A DNA stretch of 64,000 bases, taken from Bacillota bacterium. GTDB taxonomy: Bacteria; Bacillota; Clostridia; Acetivibrionales; DTU013. Positions 1 through 8,506 of the stretch are shown here, piece by piece. The position numbers and the translations under genes are program-made. The stretch is taken from contig JAFABI010000090.1 in the NCBI GenBank assembly GCA_023426125.1, forward strand, positions 124,001 through 188,000, given 5' to 3'. How positions within the stretch are numbered: the first letter of the stretch is position 1; the number at the start of each line of letters is the position of its first letter. The notes beneath the pieces are model-generated. The model searched no databases and was not told where the DNA came from. It worked only from the letters and a program-made list of their open reading frames with translations.

Positions 1-1817
1 GGTGCCGCCATCAGTGGATCACGCCGGAATCGCAATTTGAAACGCTGCCTTATTATGATGAAACCAATGGCTTATGTATAACGGCGGATGCAATTATTGA
101 CAACCGCTCCGAGCTGTTCAGCCTCCTGGGTATTCCACCGGCCCAACAGGCGGGAGTATCCGATAGCGGATTAATCCTGCTTGCCTATAGGAAATGGGGA
201 CATGAGTCCCCCGGGTATTTAAACGGCGACTTTGCTTTCGCCATCTGGGACGGTTCCAGAAAAGAGTTGTTCTGTGCACGGGATCACGTGGGTAAAAGGA
301 CCATTTACTATTTTTATGATTCCCGGGTTTTCGCTTTTTGTACGTTGATGAAGCCCCTTTTTGTCCTGCCGCAGAACCCTGTGAGGCTTAATGATTTATG
401 GATCGCCGATTTTCTGGCAATACCGTCCGTGGCGCATGAACTGGACATGAACCATACCGTATATAAGGATATCATGCAATTACCACCGGCGCACACTTTA
501 ACCATAAGCCCTGCAGGAATAAAAAAGCGGAAGTATTGGGACCCGTTGCAATTGCCGGAACTCAGGTTGAAAAACGATAAAGAATATGACAGCGCCTTCC
601 GTGAGGTTTTTTTTGAAGCGGTGCGCTGCCGCACGCGCAGCATCGGCTCTGTGGGCATTATGCTCAGCGGCGGTCTGGATTCCGGCGCTATAGCTTGTGC
701 CGCTTCAAAGTACATGGGGGGATATGGGGAAACGCTGCAAGCTTTTAGTGCTTTACCCATGGAATGCTATGAAGGAAAACTGCCCGGCGGCTTGATTGCC
801 GATGAAAGTGAATACATTGATGTCATCGCAAAGTGCTGCGAAAATATCCGTCTGACTTACTGCCGCTCGGAAGGGAGGAATTCGCTGACCGATATTGAAA
901 GGCTCCTCCTGCTGTTGGAGCAGCCGTATAAAACCGTGGAAAACCTTTTCTGGATGGACTGCATTGCAAAAACAGCCGCCGAGCAAAATTGCAAGGTGCT
1001 TCTGGATGGACAATTCGGAAACAGTACCATATCCTTCGGAGATTTCTTTATCAATGCCTATGAACTGGTAAGAAAGGGAAGAGTTGTCAAGCTGTTGAAT
1101 GAAATTACCGGCTACAGCAGGCTTTACAGGATCAGCCGCAAAAAATTTGCCATGTATGTGTTAAAGCGGCTTTCACCGGATATCGTCCGGGAATATTTCT
1201 TTGGAATGAAACGAAAAGGCAGCGGCCAGCATACATCATCCCTGGTAAATCCGGGCCTGGCGGAGCAGTATCAAACTGCTCTGCGGCTGGAAAAAGCAAG
1301 GTATTTCGATTCACCTTACCGCAATTACACGTTGAATGAGGTACGCCGGCTTACACTGGATTCCGCTACGTTTACCCATATGGGAGCCATCGAAACAAAG
1401 CTTTCTCTTGCCTATGGAATTGCCAGACGCGATCCTACGAGAGATAAACGGGTGATTGAGTTCTGTTACCGGCTGCCTGCAAGCCAATACGTGGAGAACG
1501 GCCGGGAGCGGTTATTGATCCGCCGCTCGATGGAAGGTATCCTGCCGGATAAAGTACGTTTAAACTGGCGGGTCCGCGGCAAACAAAGCGCAGACTGGGT
1601 ACAGCGCATAATGCCTCAATGGAGCCGGATACGGGATGAATTGGGGGAAGCTGTCCGGAATGACGCCATCAGGCGTTATGTCAATGTTCCGGAAATTGAG
1701 AAAGCACTGCTCGGTTGCCATACGCTGGCGTCCGGCGAGACAAATGAGCTGGAATTACGGTCTATGCTGGTTTTCTTGATCTTCAACCGTTTTATAGAGA
1801 ACCTCGACGTGTTTTAA
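1..1817 (+). CDS. Asparagine-synthase-like lasso peptide cyclase (5' end missing)
   Basis: The frame is open from the first bases of the window, so the true start lies upstream; about 605 codons are visible. The N-terminal part reads as a class II glutamine amidotransferase-like domain (a G-D-F-A-F-A-I-W-D stretch near nt 230-250). The C-terminal part is an asparagine-synthase ATP-pyrophosphatase domain with the PP-loop S-G-G-L-D-S at about nt 666-683. In lasso-peptide systems this enzyme adenylates an Asp or Glu side chain of the core and closes the macrolactam ring. Taken alone it could be an ordinary AsnB-type enzyme. The lasso assignment rests on its neighbours: a 50-residue precursor-like gene 270 bp downstream and a B2-type transglutaminase-fold peptidase. 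The B1 leader-binding protein and any exporter would have to lie left of the window. Confidence 0.8.
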   Translation, partial: CRHQWITPESQFETLPYYDETNGLCITADAIIDNRSELFSLLGIPPAQQAGVSDSGLILLAYRKWGHESPGYLNGDFAFAIWDGSRKELFCARDHVGKRTIYYFYDSRVFAFCTLMKPLFVLPQNPVRLNDLWIADFLAIPSVAHELDMNHTVYKDIMQLPPAHTLTISPAGIKKRKYWDPLQLPELRLKNDKEYDSAFREVFFEAVRCRTRSIGSVGIMLSGGLDSGAIACAASKYMGGYGETLQAFSALPMECYEGKLPGGLIADESEYIDVIAKCCENIRLTYCRSEGRNSLTDIERLLLLLEQPYKTVENLFWMDCIAKTAAEQNCKVLLDGQFGNSTISFGDFFINAYELVRKGRVVKLLNEITGYSRLYRISRKKFAMYVLKRLSPDIVREYFFGMKRKGSGQHTSSLVNPGLAEQYQTALRLEKARYFDSPYRNYTLNEVRRLTLDSATFTHMGAIETKLSLAYGIARRDPTRDKRVIEFCYRLPASQYVENGRERLLIRRSMEGILPDKVRLNWRVRGKQSADWVQRIMPQWSRIRDELGEAVRNDAIRRYVNVPEIEKALLGCHTLASGETNELELRSMLVFLIFNRFIENLDVF

Positions 1818-1886
1818 ATGTGAGCCTGGCTTGGGACAGGCCAATTTTTTCAAAAGACAAAAGACGAAGAACAAAAGATAAAATAT

Positions 1887-1953
1887 GCGGGGACGGCCAT
1901 TGACCGCCAATCTGTAATTGATGGCTGCCTGGCGGCCAATGGGCGTCCCTGCG
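1887..1953. repeat. Dispersed GC-rich palindromic element (family A, copy 1)
   Basis: Two outward-facing GC-rich half sites (GGGACGGCCATTGACCGCC and GGCGGCCAATGGGCGTCCC) form a nested palindrome between the lasso cyclase and precursor genes. Related copies occur in at least eight other intergenic places in the window. Confidence 0.6.
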
Positions 1954-2087
1954 AATGAAAATACGCCAAATTTCAGAGTGGGTCCGGAAACTTTCCGGAT
2001 GCATTCTTTCAACACAAGGGGGTGATTGGAACAGGATAATTTTTTTCAACCCGGCTCGGAAAATAAGGGCGAAAGGAGGTGAATCGA

Positions 2088-2240
2088 ATGAGTGAATTAA
2101 AAAATTGGAATAAACCGCAGATGTTTGAACTTAGCACAGGGATGACAGAATACAAATGGCAAGGCAAGGGCGTTGACGGCATATGGAACGACGTTGAAAA
2201 CGCTCCGGAGACTATCCCTGACGGAGTGTTTGGCAGTTAA
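2088..2240 (+). CDS. Lasso peptide precursor, paeninodin-like leader (50 aa)
   Basis: A strong ribosome binding site (AAAGGAGG, about 7 nt before ATG) precedes a 50-residue frame that ends just before a strong terminator. The leader has an aromatic-x-x-Pro motif at W7-P10 and Thr20 ten residues after the Pro. As I recall the paeninodin-type leaders of Firmicutes, they have the same Pro-to-Thr spacing, with Thr at position -2. That places cleavage after E21 and gives a 29-residue core, Y22 to S50. Asp30 is then core position 9, the right place for a nine-membered ring closed onto the Tyr1 amine. No other Thr gives an acidic residue at core positions 7-9. Tyr at core position 1 is unusual, since Gly, Ala, Ser or Cys are commoner. 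The core ends in Ser, as paeninodin does, where the Ser is phosphorylated. Recognition is by pattern and context only. Confidence 0.75.
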   Translation: MSELKNWNKPQMFELSTGMTEYKWQGKGVDGIWNDVENAPETIPDGVFGS

Positions 2241-2287
2241 GGTACCTGCCAATCAAGATCATGTATCAGTGAAGATCCTGCCAGTTT

Positions 2288-2327
2288 GGCTACCGGGCAC
2301 CCGTGCCCGGTAGCCTTTCTTATTTTT
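2288..2327 (+). terminator. Rho-independent terminator of the lasso precursor
   Basis: A 13-bp perfect stem (GGCTACCGGGCAC with its complement, loop of two unpaired bases) is followed by TTTCTTATTTTT. It lies 47 bp after the precursor stop codon. Confidence 0.92.
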
Positions 2328-2398
2328 AAGGACGCAAGTGGGGACGGTTTCGTTTGCCAGTAGAGCTAGCAAGCGGAACCGTCCCCATCTGCGTCCTT
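2328..2398. repeat. Dispersed palindrome carrying GGGGACGGTT (family C, copy 1)
   Basis: Near-perfect inverted repeat: AAGGACGCA-GTGGGGACGGTT on the left and AACCGTCCCCATCTGCGTCCTT on the right. It overlaps the last ten codons and the stop of the B2 gene on the minus strand. Related elements occur at 34281-34349 and 53840-53892. Confidence 0.7.
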
Positions 2399-2869
2399 TC
2401 TTTTCTGCACTTTTCCGCGGGGCTGGGAAGAGAAATAGGCAACAGCCTTGAACATGCCTTGTTCTCTCCCTCCGGTGACTGTCATTTCACCGCATCGGAG
2501 CCAGGCGTGTGCAAGCAGTTTATCGGAACCATCCTTTGTGATACCAAGGTATAGAGTGCCCGGTACCTTGCGCCTTTTCAGCATGATAAGCGCGGAAAGG
2601 GCCTGTACAAGGCATTTGCTTTCCCAGGGAGTGAACCTGCTCACCTTTTCAACTGCACGACGGATTGTCAGGGCTTTTTTATAAGCTTCCGTACTGGCTT
2701 GCGGGGGTGATTCCGTCATCTGCTTTCCCATGATGGAGGCGACTTTGCGAAAAGGGAAAAACAGGATGGCAAAACGAATGATACCGGACAGGTATAACGC
2801 TTCCATCAAGTGACCTTTTTCTTTCCACGGAAGCTTTACAAATTTCATGATTTTTTCGAATTGACGCAT
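2366..2869 (-). CDS. Lasso peptide biosynthesis B2 protein (transglutaminase-fold leader peptidase)
   Basis: A 167-residue protein with the pattern of the lasso B2 family (Transglut_core3). It has R-F-T-P-W-E-S-K-C-L with the presumed nucleophile Cys86, a Gln-Ala-Leu helix after it, and A-H-A-W-L with the presumed catalytic His121. The family removes the leader peptide from the precursor, with help from a B1 leader-binding partner, which is not visible here. The gene lies on the opposite strand to the cyclase and precursor and converges on them, whereas B2 genes are usually in the same operon. Residues 158-167 are encoded inside the family C palindrome, so the natural C-terminus seems to have been replaced by repeat sequence after the last core strand (about residue 146). 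The ribosome binding site is weak: GGAAGG lies about 16 nt before the ATG. Internal Met8 is an alternative start. Confidence 0.85.
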   Translation of the reverse strand: MRQFEKIMKFVKLPWKEKGHLMEALYLSGIIRFAILFFPFRKVASIMGKQMTESPPQASTEAYKKALTIRRAVEKVSRFTPWESKCLVQALSALIMLKRRKVPGTLYLGITKDGSDKLLAHAWLRCGEMTVTGGREQGMFKAVAYFSSQPRGKVQKRKDADGDGSAC

Positions 2870-2879
2870 AATGTGCTAC

Positions 2880-3010
2880 GGAGTCCTTCCTGTGAATACT
2901 TTGAACCTCCCGTCACTGAAACAACGGGATTCCTGCTTCCCGGAGTCTGCTGCCTACGATCTCCACAGGCTTGAAATCGGGTAGTCCCTACCCTACTTTC
3001 CGAATGGCAT
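2880..3010 (-). pseudogene. Possible 3' remnant of an IS200/IS605 tnpB gene
   Basis: On the minus strand one frame reads R-V-G-T-T-R-F-Q-A-C-G-D followed by a short polar tail, which resembles the C-terminal end of some TnpB proteins. An overlapping frame reads D-F-K-P-V-E-I-V-G-S-R-L-R-E-A-G-I-P, which also resembles TnpB tails. No upstream transposase domain or intact terminus is present. Two overlapping frames both looking similar weakens the call. It sits directly upstream of the B2 gene. Confidence 0.35.
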
Positions 3011-3397
3011 ATTCCTGAACCTTGAATAATTTACATGACAGATGTGCCTGGTTTTCCTGCCGAAACCTTACATATCCAGGTGAGAAAGACCATCTACAAG
3101 ATATATTATACTATGGATTTACATAAAAAAAAATACTTTTTACCGTTTTCACTATAGATAGGAATTTGTGCCTACGGTATTCATGTTGCTTGTGCCTATG
3201 ACATTAGGGTTATCGGATGATTTTTCAAACGCAGCGGAGGCGGTATAATAAAAAAGAGGGACTACCCCAAAAACACGGGGGACAGCTTCGAATATTATAA
3301 ATTAGAGGATTGCTCGAGGGAGGATGGAAAATTTTGAGAGTTTTCTGGCGCCTGCTGCTGTGGTAAGATAAGAAGAAAGGGCTGCCGAGGGGGAAAA
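3011..3397. other. Intergenic region upstream of the two-component system
   Basis: No convincing gene. The stretch is AT-rich from about 3090. It contains a TATAAT-like box near 3245-3250, which may be the -10 of the response-regulator operon, but I see no matching -35. Confidence 0.4.
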
Positions 3398-4111
3398 ATG
3401 TCGTATTTGGGCAAGGTTTTGGTGGTTGACGACGACCAAAACGTATTGGAACTGGTCAAGTTATATGGTGAAAGAGAAGGCTTCGAAGTCATCGGGATCA
3501 ACGACGGCGATCAGGTGCTGCCTGCATTTGACCGGGAAAATCCTGATGTGGTCATATTGGACATCATGCTTCCGGGCAGGGATGGGATTACTCTATGCCG
3601 TGATTTAAGGGCGATACGTATGATCCCCATCATTATGCTTACGGCCAAAGGAGAGGAAGCGGACCGCGTCCTGGGACTGGAAATGGGCGCCGACGACTAT
3701 GTTTCGAAACCCTTCAGCCCCAGGGAACTGGTAGCCAGGATCAAAGCGGTACTGCGCCGTACCCAGACAATGACGGATGTACTGACGAACTGGAAATTAA
3801 AATACCCGGGGCTGGAAATCCAGGCCGATACCAGAAAGATTCTGGTGGAAGGTGAGGAAATAGAAGTTACGCCCAGGGAATTCGATCTGCTTTATCACCT
3901 GGCCCAGAACCCCCGGCGGGTTTTTACCAGAGACGATTTGCTGGCAGCTGTCTGGGGATATGACTACTTTGGTGAACAGCGTACGGTGGACGTTCATATC
4001 CGCAGGCTGAGAACGAAGCTGGCATCCCTTTCTCATGAATACCTGACAACTGTCTGGGGAGTGGGATACCAGTTTACGCCTCCTGTCAAAGGGGGAGAGC
4101 TTGCACCGTGA
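3398..4111 (+). CDS. OmpR-family response regulator
   Basis: A 237-residue protein with an N-terminal receiver domain and a C-terminal winged-helix DNA-binding domain (about residues 130-230). The acidic pocket is D11-D13, the phosphoacceptor is Asp55 in V-V-I-L-D-I-M-L-P-G, and the conserved Lys is K104 in V-S-K-P-F. The C-terminal part carries the family hallmark T-V-D-V-H-I-R-R-L-R-T-K. It overlaps the downstream histidine kinase gene by four bases (GTGA), so the two are translationally coupled and almost certainly partners. Target genes cannot be told from the sequence; the lipoprotein downstream is one candidate. Confidence 0.93.
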   Translation: MSYLGKVLVVDDDQNVLELVKLYGEREGFEVIGINDGDQVLPAFDRENPDVVILDIMLPGRDGITLCRDLRAIRMIPIIMLTAKGEEADRVLGLEMGADDYVSKPFSPRELVARIKAVLRRTQTMTDVLTNWKLKYPGLEIQADTRKILVEGEEIEVTPREFDLLYHLAQNPRRVFTRDDLLAAVWGYDYFGEQRTVDVHIRRLRTKLASLSHEYLTTVWGVGYQFTPPVKGGELAP

Positions 4112-5697
4112 ACATGCGTCTTAGACAAGGATGGGAAAGATTCCGGCGGGTAATCCATGCCACGTATGTATTCTGGCTCATTACCAGACGCTCGCTGCGG
4201 AAATTGTTCAATAAAAATATCTATACCAGAATCCTCTTTACCAATGTAACCGCTTTTGTAGTCGGCCTGATCGTGCTGATGATATTTTCCAGCCTTGTTG
4301 TAAAACAGATAACCTATGACCAGGTTCAACAGGACTTGCTGCGCAAGGCCAAGCGGGTAAACTTCGCACTGCTCCAGCAAACGGATCTTACCTGGGGAAG
4401 TCAAACTGCCGGAAAAACCGGTGATCAGACCCAGGGGAGACAGGAGCTGCTGAAATTTCTGGCGGATATCTTTGACACGAGAATTACGGTTTTTAATAAA
4501 GAAGGAAACATCATAGGCACCTCTGCGGAGCAGGAAGTGGTGCCCGGTATCAAGGTAGAGGGAAAATTCATTGAGATGCTGGCCAGGGGTGAAACGATGG
4601 TTGCCCGGGCAGTGGACCGGGAAACAAGTCTGCCTGCCTTTGTTGCCGTCGTGCCCATGGGTAATAGCGAGGATGTCATTGAAAAAGGCATTCTGCTGGA
4701 AACGAAGCCGGCCAATCTCGACCTTGCTTTTAACAAAATGTCTTTATCCCTGGTGATCGGGGGAATGGTCATCCTGGTGGTTTTTATTTTCATTTCCGTT
4801 TACCTGGCCATGTATATATCCAGGCCGATTTCCCGTCTGGCTACCACCGTATCGGAAATAAGCAGAGGCGGTGATGTTTTGAGCGTTGAAGACCAGCCGC
4901 TGGATGAAATCAATGCCCTTGCCGGCCAGCTCAATAAACTGTCGGCAAGACTGCAAAAGATCCAGGCGGAAAGCTGCAAAATGGAAGAGGATAGAGCCCG
5001 CCTTTTTGGGGAGATATCCCATGAGCTGCGCACGCCCCTGACCTCTGTTCAGGGCTTTGTGGAGGCTATCCGCGATGGAATGGTGCAGGACGAGGCTTTG
5101 CTGGAAAAGTATCTGGATACCATTTATATTCAAACGATCCATATCACCCGGCTGGTGGATGACATCCTGGTGTTGAGCAGACTGGAAAGCGGCAATATCA
5201 CCGTGGAAAAACTGCCGGTGGACTTGAACGCCCTGGCCCAGGGGGTGGCCATGTCCATGGAGGACGCCGCCAACAGCAGGAATACCTCCATCCTGCTGGA
5301 GAAGAAAACAGAGAATGCCACTGTGCTTGGGGACGCTGACCGGATGGAACAGATTATCAGGAACCTCGTGAAGAATGCCATCAGGGCTACGGAGAACGGA
5401 ACCATCAGGGTTGGTGTAGACAACCGGCAGGGTGAAGTGCTGCTGACCATTGAGGATAATGGCATCGGCATAGCGCACGAGGACCTGCCGCACATCTGGG
5501 ACAGGTTTTACCGGGTAAGGGACCAGCGGGGCGGCTATTTGCAGGAAAAAGGGAGCGGTCTCGGGCTTGTGATTGTGAAAAAGCTGGTCCAGCTGCAGGA
5601 CGGCAGCATCGATGTTGTAAGCCAATTGGGGAAGGGAACGGCTTTTTGCATAAGTTTCCCGTCCTTTGACCAGAAAATAGCGGCAGTAAATTTATGA
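4108..5697 (+). CDS. Sensor histidine kinase with one extracytoplasmic domain
   Basis: A 529-residue membrane kinase starting at GTG. Transmembrane segments lie at about residues 42-65 and 211-236 and enclose an external sensor domain of about 145 residues. A HAMP linker (237-290) follows, then the HisKA dimerisation helix with the phosphorylated His305 in G-E-I-S-H-E-L-R-T-P-L. The ATPase domain has its N box (N-L-V-K-N-A-I-R-A), G1 box (E-D-N-G-I-G-I-A), F box and G2 box (G-S-G-L-G-L). All catalytic motifs are intact. The sensor domain has a fold typical of dCACHE/PAS-like kinases, but its ligand cannot be predicted. No terminator is evident directly after the gene. Confidence 0.93.
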   Translation: MNMRLRQGWERFRRVIHATYVFWLITRRSLRKLFNKNIYTRILFTNVTAFVVGLIVLMIFSSLVVKQITYDQVQQDLLRKAKRVNFALLQQTDLTWGSQTAGKTGDQTQGRQELLKFLADIFDTRITVFNKEGNIIGTSAEQEVVPGIKVEGKFIEMLARGETMVARAVDRETSLPAFVAVVPMGNSEDVIEKGILLETKPANLDLAFNKMSLSLVIGGMVILVVFIFISVYLAMYISRPISRLATTVSEISRGGDVLSVEDQPLDEINALAGQLNKLSARLQKIQAESCKMEEDRARLFGEISHELRTPLTSVQGFVEAIRDGMVQDEALLEKYLDTIYIQTIHITRLVDDILVLSRLESGNITVEKLPVDLNALAQGVAMSMEDAANSRNTSILLEKKTENATVLGDADRMEQIIRNLVKNAIRATENGTIRVGVDNRQGEVLLTIEDNGIGIAHEDLPHIWDRFYRVRDQRGGYLQEKGSGLGLVIVKKLVQLQDGSIDVVSQLGKGTAFCISFPSFDQKIAAVNL

Positions 5698-6161
5698 GTC
5701 TTTGTCATGCAATCGAATGGAAGCAGCGGTAGATAAAATTATACGACGACAACCTCGTATCTTTCTTTACCATCAAGCTCAATCCCTTCGTTTCTGTCCA
5801 GGTATTTATTCCGAAGCATTCCCGGAAAGTGTGGAAATAACCGGTTACCGCTGATTTTGCCCGCTTCATCCATCATGAGAATGATTTCCCTGTTTAGATG
5901 GTGTTCTGAGGATTCTTCATTGACCCGGAAACAGAATAGCCGGGCTTGTAATACTTGTTAACATTTTCGAAATATATTTTCAAGGTATGGAAAATACCTG
6001 GCAATATCCTTCCGTTATAATTAATTGTGAAAGGAGGATGAGCTGCCCCGAAATTTGCAGATGCGAAGCCCAAATAGATAATAGACTGTTAGGATTAGGG
6101 TAACAAAGGATGCATAACGAGGGGAGATAAAATAAAAGGATTTAAGAAAGGAGAAGTAAAC
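5698..6161. other. Intergenic region with a possible degraded minus-strand gene fragment
   Basis: The minus strand is open without a good start from about 5957 to a TAA at 5739. It reads like the last 70 residues of a protein (for example M-M-D-E-A-G-K-I-S-G-N-R and a C-terminal E-V-V-V-V). I do not recognise it, and it lacks a ribosome binding site, so it may be a relic. A TATAAT-like box near 6015 may belong to the lipoprotein promoter. Confidence 0.25.
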
Positions 6162-6617
6162 ATGATTAAAAACAGGAAGCTTATGGTTATAGTGGCGATT
6201 TTTATATTGAGCGCCGCTTTACTGACCGGTTGCAACGACGGTACACAAGGAGAGAGCGGATTGGGGGGAGAGGACAATGTTTCCGGAACTTCCGCTGACG
6301 AAGGGCAAACGGCAGGTGGAAAGGAAGACGTTGCTCCCACCGGGGAAGGTGCGGCAACCGGCAGCCAGGAGGGCAGCGGACAGACTTTTGCCAATGCTGA
6401 CGGCACATTAAAGTCCTTCGATGCCAAGACCGGTTTAATTACGCTGACTACCCAAAGTGGAGAAGAACTGGAGCTTAAACTGACGGACGGCAGCAAGATT
6501 CTTATAAGCGCAACTCCTGCAACGCTTGCTGAATTAGCTAATATCATTGGTTCCGAGGCCAGTGTGGAATACGACGCTGAAGCGAAAACCGTAACGGAGA
6601 TTGATATTAAGGGCTAG
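6162..6617 (+). CDS. Predicted secreted lipoprotein
   Basis: A 151-residue protein with an N-terminal signal: Lys/Arg-rich head, hydrophobic core (residues 7-20) and lipobox L-T-G-C with the lipidated Cys24. A Gly/Glu/Ser-rich low-complexity linker (about 25-72) leads to a small domain (about 75-151) with alternating beta-strand pattern, which may be a DUF5666-like or OB-like fold. The ribosome binding site is good (GAAAGGAG, 8 nt). It should sit on the outer face of the cytoplasmic membrane. It follows the two-component system by 460 bp and has its own upstream region, so any link to that sensor is only a guess. I cannot assign a function. Confidence 0.75.
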   Translation: MIKNRKLMVIVAIFILSAALLTGCNDGTQGESGLGGEDNVSGTSADEGQTAGGKEDVAPTGEGAATGSQEGSGQTFANADGTLKSFDAKTGLITLTTQSGEELELKLTDGSKILISATPATLAELANIIGSEASVEYDAEAKTVTEIDIKG

Positions 6618-6671
6618 CGCACAGGTCGCTTGCGAAATCTATTCCGTTTCGTTCTCCCTCTTATGCAACGA

Positions 6672-7571
6672 TCAAGTTACAACCGAGCCCATGTTAACGA
6701 ACACGATCTGACCCGAGATAGCAGAAGCGTCATCAGAGGCCAGCAGGACATAGGTCGGCGCCAGTTCAAACGGTTGTCCCGGCCTTCCCAACGGTACATC
6801 GGTGCCAAACGTAGTCGTTTCCTCCGCAGTAAACGCCGTTGGAATCAAAGGTGTCCAGGTAGGTCCGGGAGCTACGGCGTTCACTCGGATTTTCTGCCTG
6901 GACAGTGAGAGAGACAGGGAACGGGTAAAAGAGACAATGGCTCCTTTCGTAGCGGTATAGTCAATCATATTCGCCATGCCCGAGAAAGCGGTATCTGAGG
7001 TCGTATTTATAATGGAGCTTCCGGGAGGAAGATGAGGCAAGGCTGCTTTTGTCATCTCAAAGAAAGAAATGATGTTGGTATGAAACGTGTCCAGCAGTTG
7101 CTCCCGGCTTATGTCCAAAATGCTGTTCTGGTGATATTGAACTCCGTGATTATTAACCAGGATGTCAAGCTTACCAAAAGTTTTCAGAGCAGTCTCTACA
7201 ACATAAACGCAAGCTCCTTCTGCCCTTAGATCCACCGCAAGAGTTTCACACCTGCGGCCCAGTTGCTGGATCATATGCTTGGTCTCGGCCGCATCCTGGT
7301 GTTCATCCAGATAAGGGATGAACAAATCGGCACCTTGCTTGGCAAAAGCGAGGGCAACCGCCCGGCCAATGCCGCTATCGCCTCCAGTCACAATGGCGAC
7401 CTTGTTCTGCAGCCTCCCGCTCCCAATATAAGCAGGATTATCCGAGATCGGCCGGGGATTCATTAAATACTCATACCCCGGCCTTCGGTTCTGGTGTTGC
7501 GGAGGAAATACGACAGGCACTTCCGTGCATTTCTTTTTCCATCCCAAATAAGGATAGCTTGGAAATTGCAT
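6672..7571 (-). CDS. SDR-family oxidoreductase (general-stress-protein-39-like)
   Basis: A 299-residue short-chain dehydrogenase/reductase. The NAD(P)-binding motif T-G-G-D-S-G-I-G is at 62-69, N-N-H-G near 140, the catalytic Ser around 192, and Y205-x-x-x-K209. The approximately 50-residue N-terminal extension before the Rossmann fold matches the YdaD/GspA-type group often annotated as general stress protein 39. I place the start at the ATG at 7571 because GAGGAGG lies immediately upstream of it and inside the longer open frame. The substrate is unknown. It is transcribed alone, convergent with the lipoprotein gene. Confidence 0.9.
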   Translation of the reverse strand: MQFPSYPYLGWKKKCTEVPVVFPPQHQNRRPGYEYLMNPRPISDNPAYIGSGRLQNKVAIVTGGDSGIGRAVALAFAKQGADLFIPYLDEHQDAAETKHMIQQLGRRCETLAVDLRAEGACVYVVETALKTFGKLDILVNNHGVQYHQNSILDISREQLLDTFHTNIISFFEMTKAALPHLPPGSSIINTTSDTAFSGMANMIDYTATKGAIVSFTRSLSLSLSRQKIRVNAVAPGPTWTPLIPTAFTAEETTTFGTDVPLGRPGQPFELAPTYVLLASDDASAISGQIVFVNMGSVVT

Positions 7572-7795
7572 GATCCAACCTCCTCTGAACATGAGATAAT
7601 GATTTATATACTTTATTATATATTCTTGAGAAAATTTAAATATGATTGAGCAATCCTGTAAAGCAATGGAACAGGGATGTTCTGCTAGGCGCGCTCACTG
7701 CTTATACCTGCGCCTGCCATGTATTCAGCCTTAGCATGAATCTGAAACAAATGACACGGGTATTATTTTATTGCCTGCCGGCTGCAGACGTGACA

Positions 7796-8506
7796 CTACA
7801 AAGTGAAGTCATCATTAAAGTTTTGCGGCTGTAATATTTTTGATACGTACAATCTGCCCTCCATATTGCAATCCGCATAAAATACTTCACTGAAATCATG
7901 GATACCGGCCTGGGCTAGTTGTGAAGCGAGCCAGGATCTATCACGCTTAAGCTGCTGAAGATTGTTGTCATGGACCTTTCCATCAATAATAAGGGGAACA
8001 GACAGGCCTTTTGCATCGGGCTTAAGCTTCATGTCCGAAGAAGTCAACGGCAGAAACTGAGACTTTTTGAGAACGCTGATACTGCCGCTGCCCTCCACAA
8101 TAGCGTATTCAACCTCATTCAAGTCGAATATATCCTTTTCCCTTAATGCCATTAACACATTTTCTACGGAGTATTTCAGCCTTTTCATGCTGGACTTGAT
8201 AAACTGGCCGTTCTGGATAATGACCGTGGGGCCGAAAGTGATTTTGCGCGCAATTTTTTTATTGTTTATCAATAGACAGCTTACCAGATATTGCAGCGCA
8301 ATGATGAGTACCACTGAAAACAATGTGGGAAGATGGGGAATATCCGGCTCCGCAATGTCAGCGCCGATGACGCTCCCAATCACGATGATCGATAAAAAGT
8401 CATAGACGGGAAGTTCGCCGATCTTGCGTCTGCCTGTTTTCAAAATCAAAAACAGGAACAGTGCCATAACAGAAATAATTCGGAGCGCGATGATCAAGTA
8501 AGTCAT
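7796..8506 (-). CDS. DUF421 (YetF-family) membrane protein
   Basis: A 236-residue protein with hydrophobic helices in the first 90 residues (M-T-Y-L-I-I-A-L-R-I-I-S-V-M-A-L-F onwards), the hallmark G-R-R-K-I-G-E-L-P-V-Y-D-F, and a soluble C-terminal region with L-R-E-K-D-I-F-D-L-N-E-V-E-Y-A-I-V-E. That order is diagnostic of DUF421/YetF proteins, which are common in spore formers and have no firmly established function. The start has an excellent ribosome binding site (GGAGGTGA, 6 nt). It is divergent from the permease gene at 8812. Confidence 0.9.
   Translation of the reverse strand: MTYLIIALRIISVMALFLFLILKTGRRKIGELPVYDFLSIIVIGSVIGADIAEPDIPHLPTLFSVVLIIALQYLVSCLLINNKKIARKITFGPTVIIQNGQFIKSSMKRLKYSVENVLMALREKDIFDLNEVEYAIVEGSGSISVLKKSQFLPLTSSDMKLKPDAKGLSVPLIIDGKVHDNNLQQLKRDRSWLASQLAQAGIHDFSEVFYADCNMEGRLYVSKILQPQNFNDDFTL

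Noticed and set aside
4744..5625. Long open frame (293 codons) on the minus strand
   Set aside because: It lies wholly antisense to the histidine kinase ATPase region, has no ribosome binding site and no recognisable domain; the plus-strand kinase motifs are complete.
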